Part shown: positions 1 to 7,053 of the stretch, piece by piece | How the letters are laid out: every line of letters begins with the position of its first letter | How positions within the stretch are numbered: position 1 is the first letter of the stretch | Assembly (NCBI GenBank): GCA_964618405.1 | Contig: CAZUAY010000173.1 | Location: 1 to 8,573 of the forward strand | DNA from: JBBQIY01 sp964618405 | GTDB taxonomy: Bacteria > Verrucomicrobiota > Kiritimatiellia > RFP12 > UBA3636 | Length of the DNA: 8,573 bases | Direction: 5' to 3' | Program-made: the position numbers and the translations under genes | Notes under the pieces: model-generated | Told to the model about the DNA's origin: nothing | Seen by the model: the letters and a program-made list of their open reading frames with translations, nothing else | The model's database searches: none

Positions 1-34
1 CCGTGCTTGCTCTCCCGTGTAGACAAATGCGCTG

Positions 35-90
35 CTGTGGCTGGCCTCGGTGAGGCCGGAATCGTCCGCGATCACCGATCGCGGCTACAG
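35..90. repeat. Pair of inverted REP-like hairpins (BIME-like)
   Basis: Two short hairpins lie head to head, separated by 6 bases. The first (41-59) has an 8-pair stem with one T.G wobble around loop GGT (core GGCCTC-GGT-GAGGCC). The second (66-84) has a perfect 8-pair stem around loop ACC (core GCGATC-ACC-GATCGC). Aligning 35-59 with the reverse complement of 66-90 gives 17 identities in 25 positions. The shared flank CTGT(A/G)G and the loop GGT are kept. Six of the eight differences fall as three complementary pairs inside the stem, so pairing is preserved although sequence is not. This is the pattern expected of REP/BIME-type palindromic elements, whose function can be a structured RNA or DNA hairpin. 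No RAYT transposase is present in the window, and the family assignment is inference. Confidence 0.6.
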
Positions 91-174
91 GCTCGCAACT
101 CACAACTCGCAACTCACCACTCGCAACTCACCACTCGCAACTCGCAACTCACCACTCGCTACTCACTACTCACT
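91..174. repeat. Heptanucleotide tandem repeat array, 12 copies
   Basis: Twelve consecutive 7-base units can be read without a gap. They have the form ACTC(A/G)C(A/C/T), with ACTCGCA and ACTCACC/ACTCACT variants interspersed; the first unit begins with G. The array ends in ACTCTCTTCA at 172-181. Because 7 is not a multiple of 3, all three frames stay open through the array and generate spurious repetitive peptides. This is therefore non-coding repeat DNA. Cyanobacterial STRR sequences are a known precedent for intergenic heptamer arrays, but no relationship is implied. Confidence 0.85.
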
Positions 175-181
175 CTCTTCA

Positions 182-200
182 GGGGGTCTGGGGAGCCCCC
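182..200. repeat. GC-rich hairpin between the two heptamer arrays
   Basis: GGGGG at 182-186 pairs with CCCCC at 196-200. CT (188-189) pairs with AG (194-195) around a GGGG loop, with a single bulged T at 187. No T-run follows on either strand, so it does not look like an intrinsic terminator. It sits exactly between the two heptamer arrays and may belong to the same composite repeat. Confidence 0.45.
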
Positions 201-207
201 AGCGGAA

Positions 208-242
208 ACTACGCACTACGCACTGCGCACTACTAACTCTCT
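208..242. repeat. Second, degenerate heptanucleotide array, 5 units
   Basis: Units ACTACGC, ACTACGC, ACTGCGC, ACTACTA and ACTCTCT follow one another in a strict 7-base register. The array closes with ACTCTCTTCA at 236-245, identical to the ten bases that close the larger array at 172-181. The shared period and shared 3' end suggest one repeat family that arose by duplication or by copying from other loci. Confidence 0.7.
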
Positions 243-278
243 TCAACCTCACCACCTCTCCTCGTTGAGGCCGCTTGT

Positions 279-1892
279 TCAGATGGCGACTTCGCGGCGG
301 ATTTCGGTGGGAAGTTTTGTGAGGCGAAGCGTCTTATTGTGGTCTTGGTAGAATTTGAGTTCCCAGTCGTTGGCGAAGAGGATGACCGTGCGTCCGTTCG
401 AATCGGTTGCAACTTGTCCACCGGTGAGCGGACGTGAGTCACGGAGCGACTCGTGTCCTTCATCTTCGGGATGCACCCAGCGGATGATCTTCCAGCTTAC
501 GGGTTCGATTCGGGATGTTGCGCCATATTCATTTTCTAGGCGGTGCTGGAGCACATCAAATTGGAGCGTGCCCACCGCGCCGAGAAGTGGCGTGTTCTGC
601 ACCGCATCTTTGATCGCAAAGACCTGAACAGCACCTTCTTGTAGCAATTGTTCAAGACCCGTACGGAAACGCTTGTAGGTGGAGCTACTGGGGTTGTGTA
701 GCATGGCGAAGCATTCGGGAGGGAACTGTGGCATGGGATCGTAGACCAGCTCGGGATCCTCTGTCAGCGTGTCCCCAATACCGAATTCGGTGTGTCCGAC
801 AATGCCGATGACATCGCCAGGGTAAGCGGTGTCGACCGTTTCGCGGTCGCGGCCAAACACGCGGTGGGAACTGGAAAGGCGAAGCGATTTTTCCGAGCGG
901 GAATGGAAGACCTTCATGTCGCGCGTGAAAATTCCGGAGCAGACGCGCATGAACGCGATCTGGTCGCGGTGGTTCGGATCCATGTTGGATTGAATCTTGA
1001 AGATGAATCCTGAGAAAGTGGGGTGGGCTGGCGTGATGAGCCCTTTGGAGGAGGTGTGCGAGCGCGGCGGCGGGGCGTATTCGAGAAAGGCGTCGAGGAG
1101 CATGTGAACGCCGAAGTTGTTGACAGCGCTGCCGAAGAACACGGGCGTCATATCGCCTGATTTGACGAACTCCATGTCCAGCCCATCGCTGGTGGCATCG
1201 AGCATGGCGAGGTTTTCAACGAGGAGTTCGTATCGCTCTTGCGAAAGTTTGCTGTGAACCTGCAGGTCGCTGATGTCGCGGATCGCCTCGGGGGCCTTGA
1301 ATTTGCCGCCAACGGTGCGTTCGAAGAAGTGCGCCTGATGCCTTACGCGATCATAGACGCCGCGGAAATCAATGCCATCGCCCATGGGCCAGTTCATCGG
1401 GCAAGCGTGGATTTGCAGCGTATTCTCGAGTTCATCGATAATGGTCAACGGATCACGCGCGGGCCTGTCAAATTTATTGACGAAGGTGAAGATCGGAATG
1501 CCGCGGAGTCGGCACATTTCGAAAAGTTTCAGCGTCTGACTTTCAATGCCCTTGGCAGCGTCGATGACCATGACGACAGCGTCTACCGCCATGAGGACGC
1601 GATACGTATCTTCGGAGAAGTCGCTATGACCCGGCGTGTCGAGCAGGTTGATGCAGAAGCCACGGTAGTCGAACTGGAGCACGGTCGAGCTGACGGAAAT
1701 GCCGCGCTGTTTTTCAAGCTCCATCCAGTCCGATGTGGTCGATCGCTGCGATTTTTTAGCGGTCACGGAGCCAGCAAGCTGAACGGCGCCACCGTAGAGA
1801 AGGAACTTCTCGGTTAGTGTCGTCTTTCCCGCATCGGGGTGCGAGATAATGGCGAATGTTCTGCGACGTGCGATTTCCTGAGACGTGTCCAT
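279..1892 (-). CDS. prfC: Peptide chain release factor 3 (RF3), translational GTPase
   Basis: This cytosolic GTPase ejects RF1/RF2 from the ribosome after peptide release. The 537-residue protein is close to the 529 residues of E. coli RF3 and aligns along its whole length. The GTP-binding domain comes first: P-loop SHPDAGKTT at residues 17-25, the SDWMELEKQRGIS switch region at 54-66, DTPGHSDFSEDTYR from residue 85, and NKFD at 139-142. The following beta-barrel domains carry the RF3-typical stretches TPVFFGSAVNNFGV, FIFKIQSNMDPNHRDQIAFMRV and EEGAVQVF-like (here QEGAVQVF) before GAVGTLQFDVLQHRLENEYG. These distinguish RF3 from EF-G, which would also be much longer. The start ATG gives the usual short N-terminus before ARRRTFAIISHPDAGKT; only a weak purine-rich ACGGAA lies upstream. 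It is transcribed divergently from ileS. The gene appears intact, and only a weak 4-pair hairpin (260-270) without a T-run follows its stop. Confidence 0.97.
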   Translation of the reverse strand: MDTSQEIARRRTFAIISHPDAGKTTLTEKFLLYGGAVQLAGSVTAKKSQRSTTSDWMELEKQRGISVSSTVLQFDYRGFCINLLDTPGHSDFSEDTYRVLMAVDAVVMVIDAAKGIESQTLKLFEMCRLRGIPIFTFVNKFDRPARDPLTIIDELENTLQIHACPMNWPMGDGIDFRGVYDRVRHQAHFFERTVGGKFKAPEAIRDISDLQVHSKLSQERYELLVENLAMLDATSDGLDMEFVKSGDMTPVFFGSAVNNFGVHMLLDAFLEYAPPPRSHTSSKGLITPAHPTFSGFIFKIQSNMDPNHRDQIAFMRVCSGIFTRDMKVFHSRSEKSLRLSSSHRVFGRDRETVDTAYPGDVIGIVGHTEFGIGDTLTEDPELVYDPMPQFPPECFAMLHNPSSSTYKRFRTGLEQLLQEGAVQVFAIKDAVQNTPLLGAVGTLQFDVLQHRLENEYGATSRIEPVSWKIIRWVHPEDEGHESLRDSRPLTGGQVATDSNGRTVILFANDWELKFYQDHNKTLRLTKLPTEIRREVAI

Positions 1893-1972
1893 GAGCTGTG
1901 GTATTCCGTGGGTTTCGGCGTCGAAACATCCTTTTACGAGACTGTGAATGCCGATGTCGAAAAGCGCATAGA

Positions 1973-1999
1973 ATTATCATAAAAGGGCGATTTTTGCAA
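1973..1999 (-). promoter_or_regulatory. Possible sigma70-type promoter for prfC
   Basis: Read on the minus strand, TTGCAA (1994-1999) could be a -35 box. GATAAT (1973-1978), within TATGATAAT, could be a -10 box with an extended TATG element. The spacer is 15 bases, shorter than the usual 17. This would leave a leader of roughly 75 bases before the prfC start. It is a visual match only. Confidence 0.3.
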
Positions 2000-2014
2000 T
2001 TGAATTATGGAAGC

Positions 2015-2043
2015 TTGCGGGGAAATGGCAATTAAGGTATTAT
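2015..2043 (+). promoter_or_regulatory. Possible sigma70-type promoter for ileS
   Basis: TTGCGG (2015-2020) and TATTAT (2038-2043) are separated by exactly 17 bases. The -10 box matches the consensus at 5 of 6 positions, the -35 box at 3 of 6. The predicted transcription start lies near 2050, giving a leader of about 42 bases. That leader is too short for a T-box riboswitch, and no specifier loop or terminator/antiterminator pair is visible. A perfect 12-base palindrome AATCAATTGATT (2045-2056) covers the predicted start point and could be an operator. Confidence 0.4.
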
Positions 2044-2091
2044 TAATCAATTGATTCGGATGCGGTTAGAAACGTCCCAGAGAGCGAGAAA

Positions 2092-5000
2092 ATGTACAAT
2101 CCAGTATCGAGCAGACATGATTTTAATAGAATGGAAGAAGAGGTTCTTTCATTTTGGCGTGACAACGACACGTTTACCAAAAGTTTAGAGCAGACGAAGG
2201 CCGGGGAGCCATTCGTATTCTACGATGGCCCTCCATTCGCTACGGGGCTTCCGCACTACGGGCATTTGCTCGCCGGAACCATTAAGGACATCATCCCGCG
2301 CTATCAGACCATGCGCGGTCGCTATGTCGAGCGTCGCTTCGGCTGGGATTGCCACGGCTTGCCAATCGAAGCCTTAGCGCAAGAAGCCCTCGGTGTGTCG
2401 GGCGCTTATGCGATCAACGAACACGGGGTTCCGGCGTTCAACGAGACCTGTCGCTCGATGGTGATGCGCTATGTCTCCGAATGGCGCACGACGGTCACGC
2501 GTATGGGGCGTTGGGTCGATTTTGACAACGACTACAAGACCTTGGACAAAGACTTCATGGAGACGATCTGGTGGGTTTTTAAGCAGCTCTGGGATCAAGG
2601 GCGTGTCTACAAGTCCTACCGCATCATGCCGTACTCGTGGAAGCTTAATACGCCGCTCTCGAATTTTGAAGCAGGTAGCAACTACAAGGATGTGCAGGAT
2701 CCTGCCGTCACTGTGCGTGTCAAGGTCAAGACCGGGGCACCGGCGGCATGGGGCGATGCTTATCTGCTGATCTGGACGACCACGCCCTGGACGCTTCCGG
2801 AGAACCTCGCGATCTGCGCGGGCCCGACTGTTGATTACGTTGCGCTACGCGACAAAGCTCAGGGCGTCGTGTACGTGATGGCCGAGGCGCGTGTGGCTTC
2901 CATTTACAAGAAGGAAGACGAATACGAGGTCGTCGAGCGGTTCAAAGGCACGTTCCTCAATGGCTGGATCTATGAGCCGATGTTCCCGTACTTCGCGGAC
3001 ACCGAGGGTGCATTCAAGGTGATCAACGGCGACTTCGTGACGACCGAAGATGGCACGGGCCTCGTGCACATGGCTCCAGCCTACGGTGAAGACGATTTTA
3101 GGGCGTGCCGTGCGGCAGGCCTTGAGGCGGTTGTCGATCCGCTCGATGCCGATTGTAATTTCACAGATGCAGTTCCGGACTATGCAGGGATGTTCTGCAA
3201 GGACGCTGACAAGGCGATCATCCGCAAGCTAAAGGATGAGGGCAATCTCGTTCACCAAGCCACGATCGTGCATTCCTACCCGTTCTGCGATCGCACCGAT
3301 ACGCCGCTCATTTACCGAGCCATCGATGCGTGGTATGTGAAGATCGAGGACATCCGCGAGAGACTTGTAAAGAACAACGCGGCGGTAAGCTGGATGCCCG
3401 AGTATGTGGGCGAGAAGCGTTTCGCTAATTGGCTCAACGATGCCAAGGACTGGAACATCTCGCGCAACCGCTTCTGGGGCTCTTGCATTCCGCTTTGGAT
3501 CAACGAGGACGATCCGTCCGACATCATTTGCGTTGGCTCCGTTTCAGACCTTGAGACGCTTTCTGGTGAGTCGGTATCCGATCTGCATAAGCACAGCATT
3601 GACCCGATTTTGATCAAACGAGATGGCAAGACGTATCGTCGTACGCCCGAGGTGCTCGACTGCTGGTTCGAGTCTGGCGCGATGCCCTACGCCCAGCAAC
3701 ATTATCCCTTTGCAAACGCCGAAGCATTCCAAAACAGATTCCCTGCCGACTTCATCGCCGAGGGACTTGATCAGACACGCGGTTGGTTCTACACGTTACT
3801 CGTGCTCGGCACTTTGCTCTTTGAGAAAAGCCCGTTCAAGAACGTCGTGGTCAACGGTCTCATCCTCGCCGAAGACGGTAAGAAGATGTCGAAGCGCCTG
3901 AAGAACTATCCCGACCCGATGGACGTGATCGGCCTTTATGGTGCCGATGCCTTACGCCTCTACATGATCAACTCAGCCGTGGTGCGCGGCGAGAACCTGC
4001 GCTTCTCCGAGGCAGGGGTTAAGCAAGTGCTCCGCGACCTTCTGATCCCGTGGTGGAATGCGTATTCGTTCTTCGTGACGTATGCGAATGTCGACGGCTG
4101 GTGCGAGGATAAACTCGCCACGCCCAGTTCGCCGAACGAGCTCGATCGCTGGATCGTCTCCTCGCTCGAAACGCTCATCGCAGAAGTGACCGATGCGATG
4201 GATCACTACGATCTGCAGCGCTCGGTGCGTCCGTTCGTGAACTTTATCGAAAACCTGACCAACTGGTACATTCGCCGCAGTCGTCGTCGTTTCTGGAAAT
4301 CGCAGAACGATGCCGACAAGTTACACGCGTATCGAACACTCCGCTATGTGCTCGTGCAGTTGTCCAAAGTGGCCGCGCCGTTCACACCCTTTATTTCGGA
4401 AACGATCTATGGCAATCTGCGTGGATCGGATATGCCGGAGTCGGTGCATCTTTGCGAATTCCCCAAGGCTCATGCGGCCGCCCGCGATGAAACGCTGGAA
4501 TCGCAGATGGCCTTGGCGCAGACCGCTGTAAACCTCGGACACTTCTTGCGCAAGCAGAAGGAGATGAAGGTTCGTCAGCCGCTTTCACGCGCGATTGTTG
4601 TGTCGGCGAATCCGGAAACGCTGGAGGCGCTCAGGCCGATGGCATCGGTCATTGCCGAAGAACTCAACGTCAAAGACGTCGAATTCGCCTCTGACGAAGC
4701 GAAGTTCGTTTCGCTTTCTGCGAAGGCGAATTTTAAATCGCTCGGCAGCAAACTCGGCAAACGCATGAAACACGCAGCAACGGCCGTCGGAACCCTCGAT
4801 GCGCAGGCTATCGTTAAGTTGCAGGGCGGGGGCACGGTGATTCTGCCGATGTCGGATGGGGAAGGCGATATCGAACTCACCGCGGAAGACGTGCAGATTG
4901 TTCGTCAAGAGAACGAGGGAATGACCGTCGCCAACGAAGGCGCCGTAACGCTTGCCCTCGACACCAAACTCAACGAGACACTCGTTGCTGAAGGGCTTGC

Positions 5001-5238
5001 CCGCGAGTTCGTTTCTAAGGTGCAATCGATGCGCAAAGAAAACGACTTCGAAGTCTCGCAGCGCATCAAGCTCGTATTCACGTCAGACGCTGCAACGATC
5101 GCCGCCATCGAAGCGCATCGCGACTACATCTGCGCGGAAACGCTCTGCACAGATTTTTCCTACGCAGATGATCCGAATGCGGTCGCGTTCGATCTCAATG
5201 ATCACCCAGCAAAGGTGGCTGTTTCACCCGTCAACTAG
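2092..5238 (+). CDS. ileS: Isoleucyl-tRNA synthetase, type 2 (eukaryote-like)
   Basis: This cytosolic class I aminoacyl-tRNA synthetase charges tRNA-Ile with isoleucine and hydrolyses misactivated valine. The protein has 1048 residues, typical of IleRS2. The catalytic signature is FATGLPHYGH, with HYGH at residues 55-58 in the canonical HxGH order, followed by IKDIIPRY and FGWDCHGLPIE. The CP1 editing domain shows WTTTPWTLP at 228-236 and HMAPAYGEDDF at 326-336. KMSKR is at 598-602, then the anticodon-binding helical domain (NWYIRRSRRRFW) and a long C-terminal region. The wording around HYGH and the absence of an obvious C-terminal zinc finger point to the type 2 class shared with eukaryotes; many such enzymes tolerate mupirocin. 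A purine-rich AGAGAG near 2079-2084 may serve as a weak ribosome binding site. The 32-base gap to the next gene suggests cotranscription. Confidence 0.97.
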   Translation: MYNPVSSRHDFNRMEEEVLSFWRDNDTFTKSLEQTKAGEPFVFYDGPPFATGLPHYGHLLAGTIKDIIPRYQTMRGRYVERRFGWDCHGLPIEALAQEALGVSGAYAINEHGVPAFNETCRSMVMRYVSEWRTTVTRMGRWVDFDNDYKTLDKDFMETIWWVFKQLWDQGRVYKSYRIMPYSWKLNTPLSNFEAGSNYKDVQDPAVTVRVKVKTGAPAAWGDAYLLIWTTTPWTLPENLAICAGPTVDYVALRDKAQGVVYVMAEARVASIYKKEDEYEVVERFKGTFLNGWIYEPMFPYFADTEGAFKVINGDFVTTEDGTGLVHMAPAYGEDDFRACRAAGLEAVVDPLDADCNFTDAVPDYAGMFCKDADKAIIRKLKDEGNLVHQATIVHSYPFCDRTDTPLIYRAIDAWYVKIEDIRERLVKNNAAVSWMPEYVGEKRFANWLNDAKDWNISRNRFWGSCIPLWINEDDPSDIICVGSVSDLETLSGESVSDLHKHSIDPILIKRDGKTYRRTPEVLDCWFESGAMPYAQQHYPFANAEAFQNRFPADFIAEGLDQTRGWFYTLLVLGTLLFEKSPFKNVVVNGLILAEDGKKMSKRLKNYPDPMDVIGLYGADALRLYMINSAVVRGENLRFSEAGVKQVLRDLLIPWWNAYSFFVTYANVDGWCEDKLATPSSPNELDRWIVSSLETLIAEVTDAMDHYDLQRSVRPFVNFIENLTNWYIRRSRRRFWKSQNDADKLHAYRTLRYVLVQLSKVAAPFTPFISETIYGNLRGSDMPESVHLCEFPKAHAAARDETLESQMALAQTAVNLGHFLRKQKEMKVRQPLSRAIVVSANPETLEALRPMASVIAEELNVKDVEFASDEAKFVSLSAKANFKSLGSKLGKRMKHAATAVGTLDAQAIVKLQGGGTVILPMSDGEGDIELTAEDVQIVRQENEGMTVANEGAVTLALDTKLNETLVAEGLAREFVSKVQSMRKENDFEVSQRIKLVFTSDAATIAAIEAHRDYICAETLCTDFSYADDPNAVAFDLNDHPAKVAVSPVN

Positions 5239-5260
5239 TATCCTATTAATTCACCTATCT

Positions 5261-5264
5261 GGAG
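5261..5264 (+). promoter_or_regulatory. Ribosome binding site of the glycosyltransferase gene
   Basis: GGAG lies 6 bases before the ATG at 5271, a normal Shine-Dalgarno spacing. It supports this start, which directly precedes the family-typical KKLSIVIPVYNE. No promoter is evident in the 32 bases after ileS, so translation probably begins from an ileS readthrough transcript. Confidence 0.6.
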
Positions 5265-5270
5265 CCCGAC

Positions 5271-5975
5271 ATGAAGAAGCTTTCCATCGTTATCCCTGTG
5301 TACAACGAAGTGAAATTCCTTGAGGAGCTTGTCGCGAAAGTAGCCGCTGCTGACAGCTCGAACCTCGACAAAGAACTTGTCTTGGTGGACGACTGTTCAT
5401 CGGATGGCACACGCGAAATTCTGCAGAGACTTGAGGCAGAAAACCCGACGTGGATTGTCCGCTACCATGATGTGAATCAGGGGAAGGGCGCCGCATTGCG
5501 TACCGGCTTTGCCTCAGCGACAGGTGACATTGTGATGATTCAAGACGCCGACCTCGAATATGACCCGAGGGAATACCCCACGTTATTAGCGCCGATTCTC
5601 GAAGGCCATGCCGATGTGGTATTCGGCTCACGCTTTATTGGCGGCGGCGCGCATCGCGTGGTGTATTACTGGCACTCCGTCGGAAATCGTTTCCTGACGC
5701 TTCTCTCAAACATGACGACAGACTTGAATCTCTCCGACATGGAAGTCTGCTACAAAGTTTTCAAGCGCGAAGTCCTACAAGGCATCACAATTGAAGAAAA
5801 TCGATTTGGGTTCGAACCCGAGATCACCGCAAAGGTGGCAAAGTCCAAACAATGGCGCATTTATGAAGTCCCGATATCCTACTACGGCCGCGGCTATGCC
5901 GAAGGTAAGAAAATCGGCTGGAAAGACGGTGTTCGAGCCATCTACTGCATTATCAAGTACGGCATCTTCAAGTAG
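5271..5975 (+). CDS. Family 2 glycosyltransferase, DPM1-like
   Basis: This is a GT-A fold inverting glycosyltransferase of family GT2, most like dolichol/polyprenyl-phosphate mannosyltransferases and their bacterial homologues. It would transfer a sugar from a nucleotide sugar to a lipid-phosphate or surface-glycan acceptor at the inner face of the membrane. The 234 residues begin with SIVIPVYNE (5-13), then LVLVDDCSSDGT (36-47), GKGAALRTGF (71-80) and the metal-binding DAD at 92-94. VVFGSRFIGG, GNRFLTLLSN and SDMEVCYKVFKREVL follow, as in DPM1-like enzymes. No C-terminal membrane segments are present, so it is the short, soluble or peripheral form. The exact donor and acceptor cannot be read from the sequence. 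It lies 32 bases after ileS on the same strand and converges on the amidohydrolase gene. No intrinsic terminator is visible in the 40 bases between them. Confidence 0.93.
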   Translation: MKKLSIVIPVYNEVKFLEELVAKVAAADSSNLDKELVLVDDCSSDGTREILQRLEAENPTWIVRYHDVNQGKGAALRTGFASATGDIVMIQDADLEYDPREYPTLLAPILEGHADVVFGSRFIGGGAHRVVYYWHSVGNRFLTLLSNMTTDLNLSDMEVCYKVFKREVLQGITIEENRFGFEPEITAKVAKSKQWRIYEVPISYYGRGYAEGKKIGWKDGVRAIYCIIKYGIFK

Positions 5976-6015
5976 GGCCGGCGGCGTAGTGTCTGGAATC
6001 ATCGGCGATCAGCAA

Positions 6016-7023
6016 TCACTTCGGGCCGAAAATGAAGTCGAGCGTATTGCGGTTGGCAATCTCGCGCTGTTGGTCGGCAGAAAGGAAACGCAGCGCGGCG
6101 ACCTCATCTTCAAAAGTCGCCTTTAAGCGGAATTCCTGGATGACATCGCCCCCTTGTCGTCGTCGGCAGATGTAGCTGTAGGCTGGCGTGTCGGATCCCC
6201 ACAACATACGGCCTGGATAGGCCGTAGCCAGCGCGCGGAGCACTTTTCCCGGATGACGGTAGTCGGTTCGGAACTGCTGTTCCTTTGGCGCGATAAGGGG
6301 GCTGCCCTCGTGAGCGAGTTGAACCTGAATGGTCAGTGCGGAGGAATCAACCCAAACATTAGGCAAATTCCGAGCTCGATCGAGCGCTTGCTTCTGAAAG
6401 CCGATGACGTGCGCCAAGGCGAAGCGAAGGTCGGGGCGGGCTTCGATAACTTTAAAAGCCATTTCGGAATTAGAGTAGCAGTCATCAGTTGAATACGCCG
6501 TGTGGAAGAGTAGCGGCCAATTGCGCTCAAGCGCGAAGTCGAGCAGCGGCTTCCCTTGTTTTAAGAACGCTGTCAACGGTGCCTGGCAGAGAACGCCGTT
6601 TACCTTGATCCCGTAGATCGGATAGCGCTGGGAAAGTGCTTCAAGGTTACGGCATTGCGCCGTCACATCGCGCAGAGGGTCAACCGAAACGAAGGGTAAA
6701 AAGCGCTTGGTGAGCTCAGGGCAGAAGTCGTAGACCTCCCTGAGCAGCAGTTCGTTTTCGGTCGAATAGGGCGCGGGTGAAAGTGGGCGACGAGCCGGCT
6801 TCATGCGGTAATCGAGGAAGGCGGAGGCATCGAAATAGAGATCCGGGGTGAAGGGGAAAACCACGCTTACGTCAACGTTGCATGCTTTCTGACGATAGTA
6901 AATGCCTTCGATAGTCGCTGCGTATGGATACTCTTGCCGAGCGTATGCGTTGATCGAGACCCCGACATGGTTATGACAGTCGATTGTCTTGCTGGCTAGC
7001 GTCCGGCGAGTGTGTGAATGCAT
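6016..7023 (-). CDS. Amidohydrolase family 2 metal-dependent hydrolase
   Basis: A TIM-barrel metal-dependent hydrolase or decarboxylase of the amidohydrolase-2 family (Pfam Amidohydro_2). The 335-residue length is usual for the family. Visible features are DCHNHVG with the HxH metal ligands at His17 and His19, YGIKVNG at 137-143, LLFHTA with His174, FALAHVIG with His205, and LWGSDTP with the expected catalytic/metal Asp278. The C-terminal I.NRNTLDFIFG-like tail is typical of the family. All expected ligands are present, so the enzyme is probably active. Members include lactonases, decarboxylases and deaminases, and the substrate cannot be assigned. No signal peptide is seen. The gene starts 30 bases after the stop of the NagB-like gene and has a strong ribosome binding site, so the two are probably one operon; a sugar- or sugar-lactone-related substrate is therefore plausible but inferred. 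Confidence 0.9.
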   Translation of the reverse strand: MHSHTRRTLASKTIDCHNHVGVSINAYARQEYPYAATIEGIYYRQKACNVDVSVVFPFTPDLYFDASAFLDYRMKPARRPLSPAPYSTENELLLREVYDFCPELTKRFLPFVSVDPLRDVTAQCRNLEALSQRYPIYGIKVNGVLCQAPLTAFLKQGKPLLDFALERNWPLLFHTAYSTDDCYSNSEMAFKVIEARPDLRFALAHVIGFQKQALDRARNLPNVWVDSSALTIQVQLAHEGSPLIAPKEQQFRTDYRHPGKVLRALATAYPGRMLWGSDTPAYSYICRRRQGGDVIQEFRLKATFEDEVAALRFLSADQQREIANRNTLDFIFGPK

Positions 7024-7028
7024 GTGAT

Positions 7029-7036
7029 TCCCCTTT
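7029..7036 (-). promoter_or_regulatory. Strong ribosome binding site of the amidohydrolase gene
   Basis: On the minus strand AAAGGGGA stands 5 bases before the ATG at 7023. It is the best Shine-Dalgarno sequence in the window and fixes the start. It contrasts with the upstream NagB-like gene, which has none. Confidence 0.7.
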
Positions 7037-7053
7037 CCCCGATAAAAGCTAAT

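Noticed and set aside
91..174. CRISPR array
   Set aside because: The units are 7 bases long and contiguous, with no unique spacers and no cas genes nearby.
260..270. prfC terminator (CCTC-GTT-GAGG hairpin)
   Set aside because: The stem is only four pairs and no T-run follows on the minus strand.
7..351. Open frames of 114 and 72 codons across the left-edge repeats
   Set aside because: They are open because a 7-base repeat lacking stop codons reads through in every frame. The peptides are low-complexity, have no ribosome binding site and run into the 3' end of prfC.
1239..1817. 192-codon plus-strand frame inside prfC
   Set aside because: It lies wholly antisense to a confidently identified, full-length RF3 gene and resembles no known family.
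2044..2091. T-box or other riboswitch leader of ileS
   Set aside because: The leader from the predicted start is only about 42 bases and contains no T-box core, specifier loop or alternative terminator.
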